Of a stretch of 64,000 bases of DNA, positions 42,570 to 53,106 are shown piece by piece. Every line of letters starts with the position of its first letter. Within the stretch, counting starts at the first letter, position 1. This DNA comes from Paenibacillus xylanexedens (GTDB taxonomy: Bacteria; Bacillota; Bacilli; Paenibacillales; Paenibacillaceae), in assembly GCF_017874615.1 (NCBI RefSeq), contig NZ_JAGIKV010000006.1, positions 124,001 through 188,000 on the forward strand. Reading direction: 5' to 3'. The translations under genes and the position numbers were made by a program. The notes beneath the pieces are model-generated. The model saw nothing but the letters and a program-made list of their open reading frames with translations. It was not told where the DNA came from and searched no databases.

Positions 42570-43745
42570 ATGACAGCTAACAAATCACAAATTCTGACGG
42601 TTATTGATCAATATGCTTCCCGTTTTAAAGCCATTTCATCATATATCGGTGCCAACCCCGAACTGGGAAATGAAGAGTATCTCGCTTCTGCCCGTTTGAA
42701 AGAAGAACTGGTCTACCACGGTTTCACTGTAGAGGCTCCAATCCTTGGACTGGAGACAGCCTTTATCGGAACCTATTCAGCCGCCAAATCCGGCCCTACC
42801 ATTGCATTATTGTGTGAATATGACGCCTTGCCGGAGATCGGTCATGCTTGTGGTCACCATCTGATCTGCATGATGAGTCTTGGAGCTGCTGTTGGGTTGA
42901 AATCCATTCTGGATGAAGTAGGTGGAACGATTAAAGTGTTTGGCACACCCGCTGAAGAGACACGTGGTGCCAAAGTTCCGATGGCTGAAGCAGGTTTGTT
43001 CGATGACTGTGATGTCGCTCTCATGGCGCATCCATACTATGCCTACGAAAAGTCAGGTAGCTCGCTGGCTATTGATGCTGTGCAATTTGAATTCCATGGC
43101 CGATCTTCACATGCTGCTGCAAGTCCGCACGAAGGTATTAATGCTCTTGATGCCGTCATTCAAACGTTCAACGGAATCAATGCATTCCGGCAACAAGTGA
43201 AAAGCACCGTTCGGATTCATGGTGTGATCAACAACGGAGGTCAGGCAGCAAATATCATTCCTGACTATGCTTCTGCGCAATTTTATGTACGGGCAGCAAC
43301 TCGCAAAGAACTGAATATCCTCACAGAACGTGTGATTCAGATCGCTGAAGGTTCTGCTCTCCAGACAGGTTGCAAGCTGGTGACATCCAACTATGAAACG
43401 TCCTATGATGAGATGGTTACCAATGAAGCATTCTCAGCTGCGTTTAGTCAAAATCTGATGGAACTTGGTATCACGCAAGAAGAGATTGTGAGTGGTAATG
43501 ATCACGGCTCTATGGACATCGGTAACGTTTCCCTGAAATGTCCTGCAATCCATCCCTACATTCGTGTTGTGGATGAGGTGCATACACTGCACTCCATAGC
43601 TTTCCGTGATCTTGCACTTCAAGAGCGCGCGCTGGATGGCATGATTCTGGGAGCAAAGGCACTTGCTACAACAGCCTATGACGTACTGAGCCAGCCAGAG
43701 TTGCTTCAATCCATCCGCACGGAGTTCGAGCAAGCTATTCGCTAA
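42570..43745 (+). CDS. M20-family metallopeptidase / amidohydrolase
   Basis: A 391-aa protein; LLCEYDALPEIGHACGHHL carries metal-binding residues, GTPAEETRGAKVPMAEAG the catalytic-glutamate region, and HAAASPHEGINALDA the lid. It belongs to the M20D amidohydrolase group resembling AbgB (p-aminobenzoyl-glutamate) and N-acyl-amino-acid hydrolases. AAGGAG precedes ATG 42570. Next to an amino acid importer, so it may act on imported N-acyl compounds. Confidence 0.9.
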   Translation: MTANKSQILTVIDQYASRFKAISSYIGANPELGNEEYLASARLKEELVYHGFTVEAPILGLETAFIGTYSAAKSGPTIALLCEYDALPEIGHACGHHLICMMSLGAAVGLKSILDEVGGTIKVFGTPAEETRGAKVPMAEAGLFDDCDVALMAHPYYAYEKSGSSLAIDAVQFEFHGRSSHAAASPHEGINALDAVIQTFNGINAFRQQVKSTVRIHGVINNGGQAANIIPDYASAQFYVRAATRKELNILTERVIQIAEGSALQTGCKLVTSNYETSYDEMVTNEAFSAAFSQNLMELGITQEEIVSGNDHGSMDIGNVSLKCPAIHPYIRVVDEVHTLHSIAFRDLALQERALDGMILGAKALATTAYDVLSQPELLQSIRTEFEQAIR

Positions 43746-43768
43746 AATTTATTTTCAACATGTTATAT

Positions 43769-43820
43769 AGGGGTGCCCTGAACAGGCTTGAATTCCAAGC
43801 TGTTCAAGGCACCCTTTTTC
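43769..43820 (+). terminator. Terminator after the M20 peptidase gene
   Basis: GGGTGCCcTGAACAG ... CTGTTCAaGGCACCC long stem followed by TTTTTC. Confidence 0.88.
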
Positions 43821-44011
43821 TAAATTAGCTGTAAGTATATTCAGCAAGAAGCTGGAGATGCTGTGAAATAAACCTTTGAAAACGATGAAAATAATACATT
43901 TTATTACAGTAAATGTGATTCGTTTGCTGGCTAACTTGGTTAATTATAACTATAAGTGCGTGTTCTAAAGACCGGTTTTCATAACTTATCCTATATTCAG
44001 GAGGTGCTGTC

Positions 44012-45778
44012 ATGCTGCTCGAAGCCATGTATCATGTTCCTCGTGACAAGTGGGCTTATGCCTATAATTCGTCTACCATACATCTGCGCGTACGAACCAA
44101 ACGTAATGATGTTCAATACGTGACTGCACTGACCGGAGATAAGTACGATTGGAATGGAACGTACAAGGAAATTCAATTGGAGAAGGCTGCTTCGGATAAC
44201 ATGTTTGATTATTGGGAGGCTGCCGTCAAGCCACAATTCAAACGTCTCACCTATATATTTCGGATAACTGCTGGTTCAGAAGATGTGTTTCTTGCGGATA
44301 ATGGAATTCATTATGAGACCCCCTATCCAACAGGAGGATATTATGAGTTCTCGTATATACATGAAATTGATGTGTTTAAGGTGCCCGAGTGGGCCAAAGA
44401 AGCCGTCTTTTATCAGATCATGACGGAACGGTTTGCTAATGGAGATCCCAAGCTGAATCCAAAAGAAACGCATGACTGGGGTGGCAAACCTGAGTTGGAC
44501 AATTATTTTGGTGGAGATCTGCAAGGTGTGCTGGATCATCTGTATGACCTAACTGAACTTGGCGTGAACGCCATTTACTTTACCCCGTTATTCCAGGCCA
44601 ACTCCTACCACAAATACGACACGATTGATTATAAAAAAGTCGACCCCTATTTCGGTGATAATGCCCTGCTTAAACAATTGACAGAAGAATGTCATCGCCT
44701 GGGTATACGTGTCATGCTTGACGCGGTGTTTAACCATTGCAGCGAAGACTTCCCTCCTTTTCAAGACGTTCTCCAGAATGGAAAAAACTCTAAGTATGCC
44801 GATTGGTTCCACATCAATGAATATCCGGTTCAGATCAAGGATGGTATACCAACCTACGATACATTTGGGTTCTATGGCAACATGCCCAAGTTCAATACAG
44901 CCAACCCTGAGGTTAAGTCATATTTACTCGATGTAGCAGAGTACTGGATTAAGGAAATTAAGCTAGATGGGTGGCGTCTGGATGTAGCGAATGAAGTGGA
45001 CAACCATTTTTGGCGTGATTTTCGCAAGGTCGTTAAGGCAGCGAATCCTGAAGCCTACATTGTTGGTGAAGTATGGAGCGATTCCTTAACCTGGCTTATG
45101 GGAGACCAATTCGATTCGGTCATGAATTATCCATTTGCCGACAAAGTGCTTCAGTTCTTCTGTGGTTCAATGGACGGTTATAACTTTGCCAACGAGATGG
45201 GTTCACTTATTATGCGCTATCCGCAACAAACCAACGAAGTGATCTTTAATATGCTGTGCAGCCACGATACCCCACGACTGCTTACCCGGTTAGGAGAAGA
45301 CAAACGCCGATTAAAATTGTCGGTTGTATTTCTTTTCACCTATATCGGTACACCTTGTATCTTCTACGGCGACGAAGTTGGGATTAGTGGTGATGCTGAC
45401 CCGGATTGTCGAAAATGTATGGAATGGGACCCGGCCAAACAAGACAGAGAATTGTATGATTTCTATCGTCTGATGATTGATTTACGCAAAAGCAATGAAG
45501 CCCTGCGCAAAGGACGCTTCCGTTTCCTCAAGGCTGATCACAATGATCCCTGTATCGTGTACGAGCGTGTGGATGACAGCCTTCACTTTACCGTATGGAT
45601 GAACAATACACCTCAAGATCGAACGCTTTCTCATCCCATGGAAACAAAAGACTGGAAAGATGCATTAACTGAAGAGCCAGTGTTTCCAACCGATGGAATG
45701 ATGAATATTAAGCTGGACCCCTATGGGTACCGCATTTTGTACAGACAGCTTGATCCGGCAACTATCCTACACAACTGA
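44012..45778 (+). CDS. GH13 neopullulanase/cyclomaltodextrinase-type enzyme
   Basis: A 588-aa protein: an N-terminal CBM34-like domain (residues 1-120), then the GH13 barrel with nucleophile D324 (GWRLDVANEVD), acid/base E353 (IVGEVWSD) and D419 (LCSHDTPR), plus VFNHCSEDF. The N-domain is diagnostic of the maltogenic-amylase/neopullulanase subgroup, which is intracellular and cleaves cyclodextrins, pullulan and maltodextrins; no signal peptide is seen. AGGAGGTG precedes the ATG. It sits next to the glycogen genes and probably recycles their glucan. Confidence 0.93.
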   Translation: MLLEAMYHVPRDKWAYAYNSSTIHLRVRTKRNDVQYVTALTGDKYDWNGTYKEIQLEKAASDNMFDYWEAAVKPQFKRLTYIFRITAGSEDVFLADNGIHYETPYPTGGYYEFSYIHEIDVFKVPEWAKEAVFYQIMTERFANGDPKLNPKETHDWGGKPELDNYFGGDLQGVLDHLYDLTELGVNAIYFTPLFQANSYHKYDTIDYKKVDPYFGDNALLKQLTEECHRLGIRVMLDAVFNHCSEDFPPFQDVLQNGKNSKYADWFHINEYPVQIKDGIPTYDTFGFYGNMPKFNTANPEVKSYLLDVAEYWIKEIKLDGWRLDVANEVDNHFWRDFRKVVKAANPEAYIVGEVWSDSLTWLMGDQFDSVMNYPFADKVLQFFCGSMDGYNFANEMGSLIMRYPQQTNEVIFNMLCSHDTPRLLTRLGEDKRRLKLSVVFLFTYIGTPCIFYGDEVGISGDADPDCRKCMEWDPAKQDRELYDFYRLMIDLRKSNEALRKGRFRFLKADHNDPCIVYERVDDSLHFTVWMNNTPQDRTLSHPMETKDWKDALTEEPVFPTDGMMNIKLDPYGYRILYRQLDPATILHN

Positions 45779-45811
45779 GGTTTAAATTCTGTACAGTCAT
45801 ATTAAAAAAAG

Positions 45812-45872
45812 AAAAACACTTCAACCGTATCAGATGAATGACATTCATTCTGAACTTTGGAAGTGTTTTTTC
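45812..45872 (+). terminator. Terminator after the GH13 gene
   Basis: AAAAACACTTC ... GAAGTGTTTTTTC with an inner hairpin GAATG/CATTC. Confidence 0.8.
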
Positions 45873-45877
45873 GGATG

Positions 45878-45913
45878 AGAAAAAGCCACAGCATCATATG
45901 CTGCGACTTTTTC
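45878..45913 (-). terminator. Terminator after glgA
   Basis: GAAAAAGTCGCAGCAT / ATGCTGTGGCTTTTTC hairpin, tail CTCATCC on the reverse strand with T run inside. Confidence 0.75.
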
Positions 45914-45922
45914 AGGATTGCA

Positions 45923-47365
45923 TCAGTTTACAGGGTCAAGTGTGATCCGACGATAAATGTCCATATATTCTTCAGCTGAGACGTTCCAGCTGTATTCTCC
46001 GCCCATTGCATTTTTCACAATTTTCTTCCAGTGTTCTGGCTGTTTGTAGATCTCCTCAGCACGTCGAATGGTACTCATCATGTCATGAGCGTTAAAGCTT
46101 GTGAATGAGAAACCATTCCCTTCTCCAGTAAACTCATTGTATGCCTGCACAGTGTCGTTCAGACCGCCTGTTTCCCTTACGAGAGGCACACTCCCGTACC
46201 GCAGAGCCAGTAGCTGACTAATACCACATGGTTCGAACCTCGATGGCATCAGGAAGATGTCACTGCCTGCATAGAAACGGCGGGATAACCCATCGTTAAA
46301 CGTGATCTGGGCAGACATTTTGAGCGGATAACGATTCGCAGCTTCACGGAACCAGTGTTCATAGGACTGCTCCCCTGTTCCAAGTACAGCGAATTGAATG
46401 TCATCATAGTACAGCAATTCATCCAGGATGCGGCAGACCAGATCAAGCCCCTTAGAGTCCACGAGCCTTGTCACCATCACCATGAGTGGTACATCAGGAC
46501 GAACAGGAAGTCCAAGTTCCTTTTGCAGCTCGATTTTGTTCTCCGTTTTCTTGGACAGACTTGTTCTGTATTTCACTGGAATTTTGGTGTCCGTTGCCGG
46601 ATTGTAACTCTTGGTATCAATCCCGTTCACAATCCCGCTGAAACGATCTCCAAGTGAACTGAGCAGTCCGTCCAGTCCATATCCATAATATGACGTTTGC
46701 ACTTCCTGTGCGTATGTTGGGCTTACGGTTGTCACATGGTCAGCATACACAATTCCTGCTTTCAAGAAATTGACGTTACCGTAATATTCGGCTCCATCCA
46801 CGGTGAAATATCGATCGTCCAGCTCAAGGATATCACTGAATAACTCATGCGGGAATACCCCTTGGTACAACAAGTTATGTATGGTGAATACCGTACGAAT
46901 ATCACTGTAGAATGAATCATGTCTGTAATGGGTTTCAAGCACCAAAGGAATCATTCCAGCATGCCAGTCATGACTGTGCAGCACGTCAGGCTTGAAATCA
47001 ATCTGTGGCAACACTTCGAGCACTGCACGGTTGAAGAAGGCGAAACGCTCGCCATCATCCATATAACCGTACACTCCATCACGCCCAAAATAATACTCAT
47101 TATCCACAAAATAGACTGGAATTCCATCATGAACCAGCATTTCTATTCCACAATAGGGTCTGCGCCAGCCAAGAGGCACATCCGTTGTAATTACGGGCTG
47201 TAACGCGTCTTTATACTCATCGGGAATCCCCTTGTACTTAGGCATAATCACCCGCACATCTGCACCGCTCTTCTTCAAAGCAAACGGGAGAGCACCGATT
47301 ACGTCAGCAAGGCCTCCTGTTTTGATAAATGGATGTACTTCAGCAGCAGCAAATAGAATATTCAT
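45923..47365 (-). CDS. glgA: Glycogen synthase
   Basis: A 480-aa GT5 enzyme: KTGGLADVIGALPFALKKSG binds the ADP-glucose phosphate, HSHDWHAGMIPL and PSRFEPCGISQLLALRYGSV, then VRETGGLNDTV are the catalytic/nucleotide regions. It extends alpha-1,4 glucan from ADP-glucose. Its ATG overlaps the glgB stop by 4 nt (ATGA). Together with divergent glgC it makes a complete glycogen-synthesis set. Confidence 0.97.
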   Translation of the reverse strand: MNILFAAAEVHPFIKTGGLADVIGALPFALKKSGADVRVIMPKYKGIPDEYKDALQPVITTDVPLGWRRPYCGIEMLVHDGIPVYFVDNEYYFGRDGVYGYMDDGERFAFFNRAVLEVLPQIDFKPDVLHSHDWHAGMIPLVLETHYRHDSFYSDIRTVFTIHNLLYQGVFPHELFSDILELDDRYFTVDGAEYYGNVNFLKAGIVYADHVTTVSPTYAQEVQTSYYGYGLDGLLSSLGDRFSGIVNGIDTKSYNPATDTKIPVKYRTSLSKKTENKIELQKELGLPVRPDVPLMVMVTRLVDSKGLDLVCRILDELLYYDDIQFAVLGTGEQSYEHWFREAANRYPLKMSAQITFNDGLSRRFYAGSDIFLMPSRFEPCGISQLLALRYGSVPLVRETGGLNDTVQAYNEFTGEGNGFSFTSFNAHDMMSTIRRAEEIYKQPEHWKKIVKNAMGGEYSWNVSAEEYMDIYRRITLDPVN

Positions 47366-49368
47366 GCCTTTGTCCTCCTCTTCGGTTTCAGCGTGTTGCT
47401 TTCATTGTTATTCTTCGTTTTTGAACTGACGGAAGTGATACTCGCAGGTGATTCATCCGTTTTCCGACGTGTGTTCTTTTTTAGAATCACGATACTAAGC
47501 GGAGGCAATACCAATTCGAGACTATGCGGATGCCCATGAAAAGGAATCTTTTCGGTAGGCAGTTGCATATCATTAGTAATGCCTGAACCGCCGTAAACGG
47601 AATGGTCACTGTTCAGTACTTCGGTATACATACCGGGACGCATGACACCAATCCGGTAACGCTCCCGCTTGACCGGCTGAAAGTTAATGAGCACAAGGAG
47701 TGTATCCGCAGGTTTTTTTCCTTTGCGTACGTATGAAATGACACTCTGGTCCTGATCATCCGGAGTGATCCATTCATAACCGTCTAGGGAATGATCAAGC
47801 TCCCACAAAGCTTTTTCACTCAAGTACAGGTTAGACAGCTCACGCTCAAAATTATGCAAATTGCGGTGACTGTCATAATCCAGCAAGAACCAATCCAGTT
47901 GATCCTCATCTTTCCATTCGATGAACTGGCCAAAGTCTCCACCCATAAACAGCAGCTTTTTCCCTGGGAAAGTCATAAAATAGCCCAGAAAAGCACGCAT
48001 GCCGGCAAATTTCTGCTCATAAGTTCCTGGCATCTTGTCGAGGAGCGACTTTTTGCCATGAACAACCTCGTCATGTGACAGAGGTAGCACATAATTTTCA
48101 GCAAAGGAGTATACGACCGGGAAAGTCAGCAAATGATGTTTGGAAGGACGCTCATGAAAATCAGATTCCATGTAATCAAGCGTATCGTTCATCCAGCCCA
48201 TGTTCCATTTGTAGTTGAAACCCAGACCACCTTCATCTACAGGTAAAGTCACCATTGGCCATGCACTGGATTCTTCAGCCATCATCAACGCATAAGGGAA
48301 ATACTTGAACACCGTCTCATTAAGCTGCTGCAAAAAGGCTACAGCTTCCTTGTTCTCAAGACCACCTTCATCATTGGTACGATACTGTCCTGGCTGCTTC
48401 TCAAAATCAAGCCGAAGCATACTCGTAACCGCATCAACACGGAGTCCGTCAAAATGATACATCTCCATCCAATATAATGCATTGGAGATCAGAAATGAAC
48501 GAATCTCAGGTTTCGAGTAGTCAAAGCTAAGTGTGCCCCAGCCCGGCTTCTCTGCTAACATCGGATCTGCATACTCATACAAAGGCGTACCATCAAACAT
48601 ACGCAACCCATGAGCGTCTTTGGCAAAATGTGCAGGTACCCAATCCAGCAATACGCCAATCCCAGCCTGATGTAGTGTATCCACTAGATACATCAGATCT
48701 TTTGGATGCCCATAACGACTGGTTGGCGCATAAAACCCTGTGTTTTGGTAGCCCCACGAAAGGTCATACGGATGCTCACTGAGGGGCATCATTTCAACAT
48801 GTGTATATTTCATTTCTAATAAGTAAGGAACAAGCAAATCAGCCATCTCGCGATAACTATAGAGGCTTCCGTCTTCTTTGCGCTTCCAGGTTCCCATGTG
48901 CATTTCGTAAATATGTAGAGGTTTGTTATACATGGCACGTTGTTTGCGTCTCCAGGCTCCATCATTCCATTTGTACCCTTCGATTGAACTGGTGACAGAG
49001 GCTGTCTGAGGTCGAACCTCTGCTTGAAACGCATATGGGTCCGCTTTGAGCAATTCTGTTCCATCTTCCGTTAATATACGGAACTTGTATAAAGTTCCTT
49101 CGCTAATTTCCGGAAAAAAACGACTCCAAAATCCTGATTCGGGTATCTTATATAAAGGTTCCTTTTCGCCTTTCCATTCATTGCGGTCCAGAGCCAGTCC
49201 TACTTCTACGGCATTTGGTGCCCACACGGTAAAGCGATACCCCCGAAGGCCATCGCAAGTCTCAGGCTGCGCGCCCAACATTCGATAACTGTGATGAAGG
49301 TTACCTTCATGAAATAAATAAATATGCTCCGGCAATATGTCCGGGTGTGCTAACGGTTGAATGGCCAA
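47362..49368 (-). CDS. glgB: 1,4-alpha-glucan branching enzyme
   Basis: A 668-aa GH13/CBM48 protein; N-terminal CBM48 (YRFTVWAPNAVEVGLALD), catalytic barrel with GLRVDAVTSM nucleophile, MMAEESSAWP acid/base and LPLSHDEVVHGK. A start at TTG 49368 follows GAAGGTGATCTC. A Lys/Arg-rich 35-residue tail (TRRKTDESPASITSV ... LKPKRRTKA) extends beyond the usual end. It introduces alpha-1,6 branches; its promoter faces that of glgC. Confidence 0.96.
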   Translation of the reverse strand: MAIQPLAHPDILPEHIYLFHEGNLHHSYRMLGAQPETCDGLRGYRFTVWAPNAVEVGLALDRNEWKGEKEPLYKIPESGFWSRFFPEISEGTLYKFRILTEDGTELLKADPYAFQAEVRPQTASVTSSIEGYKWNDGAWRRKQRAMYNKPLHIYEMHMGTWKRKEDGSLYSYREMADLLVPYLLEMKYTHVEMMPLSEHPYDLSWGYQNTGFYAPTSRYGHPKDLMYLVDTLHQAGIGVLLDWVPAHFAKDAHGLRMFDGTPLYEYADPMLAEKPGWGTLSFDYSKPEIRSFLISNALYWMEMYHFDGLRVDAVTSMLRLDFEKQPGQYRTNDEGGLENKEAVAFLQQLNETVFKYFPYALMMAEESSAWPMVTLPVDEGGLGFNYKWNMGWMNDTLDYMESDFHERPSKHHLLTFPVVYSFAENYVLPLSHDEVVHGKKSLLDKMPGTYEQKFAGMRAFLGYFMTFPGKKLLFMGGDFGQFIEWKDEDQLDWFLLDYDSHRNLHNFERELSNLYLSEKALWELDHSLDGYEWITPDDQDQSVISYVRKGKKPADTLLVLINFQPVKRERYRIGVMRPGMYTEVLNSDHSVYGGSGITNDMQLPTEKIPFHGHPHSLELVLPPLSIVILKKNTRRKTDESPASITSVSSKTKNNNESNTLKPKRRTKA

Positions 49369-49561
49369 GAGATCACCTTCTTCTCAAGAAAATAGATATA
49401 ACAGTAACCATTACCCCAGTCTAGCCAAGTTGAAAAGAAAAATGCGGTGGTTTAGAAAATGTTGTCTTTTTTCAGAATTTTTACAGTAACAATCGTTTCA
49501 TCTGCTCTACTTTGCGTTAATGATGTACTACAATGCACAATATTTTGGGAGGGAAACGATT

Positions 49562-50788
49562 ATGTTTAATAAAGATTGCATCGCTATGCTGTTGGCGGGA
49601 GGAGAAGGGAAGCGATTAGCCCCTTTAACCTCGAGTATCGCAAAACCCGCTGTACCGTTTGGCGGGCACTACCGGATCATCGATTTTCCTCTCAGTAACT
49701 GCGTAAACTCAGGAATCGATACTGTAGGAGTATTGACGCAGTACCAAGCGGAATCTTTACACGATCATATCGGTGGAGGAGAACCATGGGGACATGGCAA
49801 CTCAAGTGAGGCAGGAATCTCCTTGCTTCCATCTTATCATACAGGAAATGACGAATACTTGGGAACGGCGGATGCTATTTATAAAAATATCGACTATATT
49901 GATCAACAAAACCCCGAAAATGTTCTAATTTTGTCGGGTGACCATATTTATCATATGAATTATCGTGATATGTTGGAGGCTCATCAAGCCAATAATGCCG
50001 CAGCAACGATTTCAGTTATGGAAGTTCCTTGGGATGAAGCACATCGCTTTGGGATCATGGCTGCCGATGCTGATTTGCGTGTAACCGAGTTTGCCGAGAA
50101 ACCGGCTGAACCAAAAAGTAATCTGGCTTCAATGGGCATTTACATGTTCAAATGGGATTATCTGAAACGCCATCTCTTGCAAGATGCCGCTAACCCTGAA
50201 TCCAGCCATGACTTCGGTAAAGATGTTATTCCTCAAATGTTGAACGAAAATAATCCCCTCTTTGTCTATAACTTTAATGGTTATTGGAAAGACGTAGGTA
50301 CGGTTAAGAGCCTTTGGGATGCACATATGGATCTGTTACACAACGAGGAAGACTGGAATCTGCAAAAAGAAAACTGGCCGATGTTTACTCGCGACTGGCG
50401 CTCCAAACCAAGTGCTTACAAAGCAAGACATACAAAGATCGAACATGTTACTTCCATGATTCACGACTCTTGTGCAATTGAAGGTCGTTCAGAACGTTCC
50501 GTTATCTTCTGCGGTGCTGAAGTGGGTAAAGGCTCTGAGGTTAAAGACAGTGTCGTTATGCCTAACGCACGCATAGGCCGTGGGGTTCACATCGAACGCG
50601 CCATCATCGGTGAAGGTGCAATAATCAAGGACGGTGCAATCGTTAAAGGTACGGCGGATGAAATTGTGGTCGTTGGACCTAACGAGATCGTATCTGCCAA
50701 ACCGGCAGTCCGTACGCAACCTGTTCGTATGTTGAAAGAAGTATATGAGAAAAGTGGGCGCCTGCGCGCTGGTGAACTTTCTTCATAA
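49562..50788 (+). CDS. glgC: Glucose-1-phosphate adenylyltransferase
   Basis: A 408-aa protein starting [20 protein letters not shown]; the [20 protein letters not shown] nucleotide-binding signature, the [20 protein letters not shown] stretch and C-terminal left-handed beta-helix repeats are typical. It makes ADP-glucose for glgA. A longer frame exists, but ATG 49562 has GGGAGGGAAACG before it. No glgD is present, so a homotetramer is expected. Confidence 0.97.
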   Translation: MFNKDCIAMLLAGGEGKRLAPLTSSIAKPAVPFGGHYRIIDFPLSNCVNSGIDTVGVLTQYQAESLHDHIGGGEPWGHGNSSEAGISLLPSYHTGNDEYLGTADAIYKNIDYIDQQNPENVLILSGDHIYHMNYRDMLEAHQANNAAATISVMEVPWDEAHRFGIMAADADLRVTEFAEKPAEPKSNLASMGIYMFKWDYLKRHLLQDAANPESSHDFGKDVIPQMLNENNPLFVYNFNGYWKDVGTVKSLWDAHMDLLHNEEDWNLQKENWPMFTRDWRSKPSAYKARHTKIEHVTSMIHDSCAIEGRSERSVIFCGAEVGKGSEVKDSVVMPNARIGRGVHIERAIIGEGAIIKDGAIVKGTADEIVVVGPNEIVSAKPAVRTQPVRMLKEVYEKSGRLRAGELSS

Positions 50789-50808
50789 TGAAGTAAACAT
50801 AATATGTA

Positions 50809-50839
50809 AAAGGCGAGCCTCAGATGGCTCGCCTTTTTC
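50809..50839 (+). terminator. Terminator after glgC
   Basis: AAAGGCGAGCC / GGCTCGCCTTT hairpin then TTTC. Confidence 0.9.
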
Positions 50840-50911
50840 TGTGTTGATATGGATGTTATAAAGCGTACATGCTCTATCATCAGGTAGAAAAATCTCTTAT
50901 CTTTTAAAACC

Positions 50912-52411
50912 TTAAGACTTTTCTATATCTGATTTTGTATCGCTTGCTGCTCGTTCTTCAGGGACTGCAGTATCACCAGATTGTGTCACAGACTCTTCTG
51001 GACCCATCTCCTCAGCCACAGCCGGTAACGTAACCGTAACGGTTGTCCCCGATCCGAGTTCACTCTGCATCGTGATGGTTCCCTCATGCAGTTCTACCAG
51101 TTCCTGCGTAATCGCAAGACCCAGTCCCGTTCCCCCATTTTGATGATTCACCTGGAAGAAACGGTCCCGTACTTTGATTAGGTGTTCTTCACTAATTCCG
51201 ATACCGGTGTCCTGAACAGCTGCAATAATCTGACCATTCTCCTCTTTGACCGACAAGAAGATCCAGGAATTCTCATGTGAAAATTTGATCGCATTATCCA
51301 CAACGTTTAAGAAAACTTGTTTCAGTCTGTTGCCGTCTCCATGGACATTATAAGCACGAGTCTCGTCCGTTTCCAACTTGAGATGGACCTGTTTTTGTTC
51401 CGCTTTGGCCCAGACATTCAACATCGTTTCCTGTACAATTTCACGAATGTTGACGGTTCCTTTGACCAGCTTCATCTGATTCTGCTGCAATTTAGAGAAA
51501 TCCAGCATCTCTTCAACAAGTCCAATCAGTCGTTCGGTTTCCTTGGAGATAATACCCATACCGATACGGGTTTCTTCCGGATCATAACCGCCTGAATCCA
51601 GTGTCTCGCTCCAGCCTTTGATACTGGTCAAAGGTGTTCTTAATTCATGTGAGATCGAAGAGATAAAATCATCCTTGATCTGATTACTCCGCACAATCTC
51701 ATGTGCCATGAAGTTAAGTGTTGATGCCAATTCGCCCAGTTCGTGCTTATAATTCCCCTTAACCCTGACATCCAGCCGTCCTCTGGCCATCTGGGCAGAT
51801 ACTGCGGTGATGTTGTTAATTGGACGTACAATCGAATTTGCCATACCAATACTGATGATCAACACAAGAGAAAGCACAGCAACACCTACAGCCGCTGCAA
51901 GCAATCCCATCACTAGTAATTTTGAATTAACTAGGTCAAGAGATGTCAAGTACCTGACAACGTAAGTATTCTCGCCTCCAAGGTCAAGTTTATGGGATAC
52001 TGCCATCACTTGTTCTCCTGTAATTGGCTGTCTCCCCACCCAACGACCCACATTCCCGTTCATCGCCTGAGAGATGTCACTGGTCTGAAGAACAGCATGT
52101 TCTGACTCAAATGCCGTAGAACTGGCCAATACTCTTCCGTTCAAATCGAGAATTTGTAATTCAGTATTATCAAGTTGAAGATTCACAAGCAGATACGATA
52201 GATTATTACCATCTTCTGCACCGTTCACTAGAGACAAAGGTTCTTTAAAATCATTTGTCATCGTAATCCGCTGGTTTATAGTATTATAGATACTCTCATA
52301 ATAGTATCTTTGCACTGCAAGCATAAATATGAATTCAACTAGCAACAGAGCAAGAAAAACTACGATGAAGTAATGTAATACGATCTGTCGCGTAATGCCT
52401 TTTTTAATCAT
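50912..52411 (-). CDS. Sensor histidine kinase
   Basis: A 499-aa protein: membrane helix (VLHYFIVVFLALLLVEFIFM), an extracytoplasmic sensor loop (about 35-160), second helix, HAMP (SIVRPINNITAVSAQMARGR), HisKA with SHELRTPLTSIKGWS, and HATPase motifs NVVDNAIKFS, DTGIGI and GGTGLGLAI. Its start codon overlaps the response-regulator stop (ATGA). Last gene of an operon with ABC ATPase and lipoprotein genes. Confidence 0.93.
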   Translation of the reverse strand: MIKKGITRQIVLHYFIVVFLALLLVEFIFMLAVQRYYYESIYNTINQRITMTNDFKEPLSLVNGAEDGNNLSYLLVNLQLDNTELQILDLNGRVLASSTAFESEHAVLQTSDISQAMNGNVGRWVGRQPITGEQVMAVSHKLDLGGENTYVVRYLTSLDLVNSKLLVMGLLAAAVGVAVLSLVLIISIGMANSIVRPINNITAVSAQMARGRLDVRVKGNYKHELGELASTLNFMAHEIVRSNQIKDDFISSISHELRTPLTSIKGWSETLDSGGYDPEETRIGMGIISKETERLIGLVEEMLDFSKLQQNQMKLVKGTVNIREIVQETMLNVWAKAEQKQVHLKLETDETRAYNVHGDGNRLKQVFLNVVDNAIKFSHENSWIFLSVKEENGQIIAAVQDTGIGISEEHLIKVRDRFFQVNHQNGGTGLGLAITQELVELHEGTITMQSELGSGTTVTVTLPAVAEEMGPEESVTQSGDTAVPEERAASDTKSDIEKS

Positions 52412-53106
52412 TGCTCCCGGCCCTTCCATTTGTAGCCGTGACCCCATACAGTCTGGAGGTATTCGGGCTCGGAAGGATTGTTCTCAATTTTCTGACGCAG
52501 ACGACGAATGTTGACATCCACAATTTTGGGATCACCCATGTACTCTTTGCCCCATACATGATCTAACAACACATCGCGGCTGAGCGGTGTATTTTCTTTT
52601 TCCAGGAAAAACTGAATTAAGGAAAACTCCGTTGGAGTCAATTCAATGGCTTCATTCTGTTTCTTGAATTGCTTCGAGATCAAGTCCAGTGAAAATGGTC
52701 CAGACTGGAACGTAACCTTCGCCGCAGTTTCCCGGTGCACGTTCACACGGCGTAATAAGGACTGAATACGCGCAATCAACTCTGTTGGGCTGAAAGGCTT
52801 GCTTACATGATCATCTGCACCAACAGAGAGTGCGTATACTTTATCTTGTTCCTGAACTTTGGCGGTTAAGAAAATGATACCCAGACGTTCATTGGTCTCA
52901 CGGATCCTGCGACACACCTCGAAACCATCTATACCAGGTACCATAACATCCAGTAGAGCCAGATCAATGTCAGGTACTGTTTGTAGTATGCGAAGCGCTT
53001 CATGCCCGTCTCCAGCTTCAAGTACTTCGAATCCGTTTCTCTTCAAATTGATCACAATAAAACTGCGGATGGATTCCTCATCCTCAAGAATAAGTACTTT
53101 ACTCAT
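52408..53106 (-). CDS. OmpR/PhoB-family response regulator
   Basis: A 232-aa protein: receiver with the acidic pair EDEE, phospho-acceptor aspartate in LALLDVMVPG and lysine in HVSKPF, then a winged helix (LTPTEFSLIQFFLEKENTPL ... VDVNIRRLRQKIE, VWGHGYKW). The partner kinase follows with a 4-nt overlap. Upstream it overlaps the lipoprotein gene by 8 nt, so translation of all is coupled. Confidence 0.95.
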   Translation of the reverse strand: MSKVLILEDEESIRSFIVINLKRNGFEVLEAGDGHEALRILQTVPDIDLALLDVMVPGIDGFEVCRRIRETNERLGIIFLTAKVQEQDKVYALSVGADDHVSKPFSPTELIARIQSLLRRVNVHRETAAKVTFQSGPFSLDLISKQFKKQNEAIELTPTEFSLIQFFLEKENTPLSRDVLLDHVWGKEYMGDPKIVDVNIRRLRQKIENNPSEPEYLQTVWGHGYKWKGREQ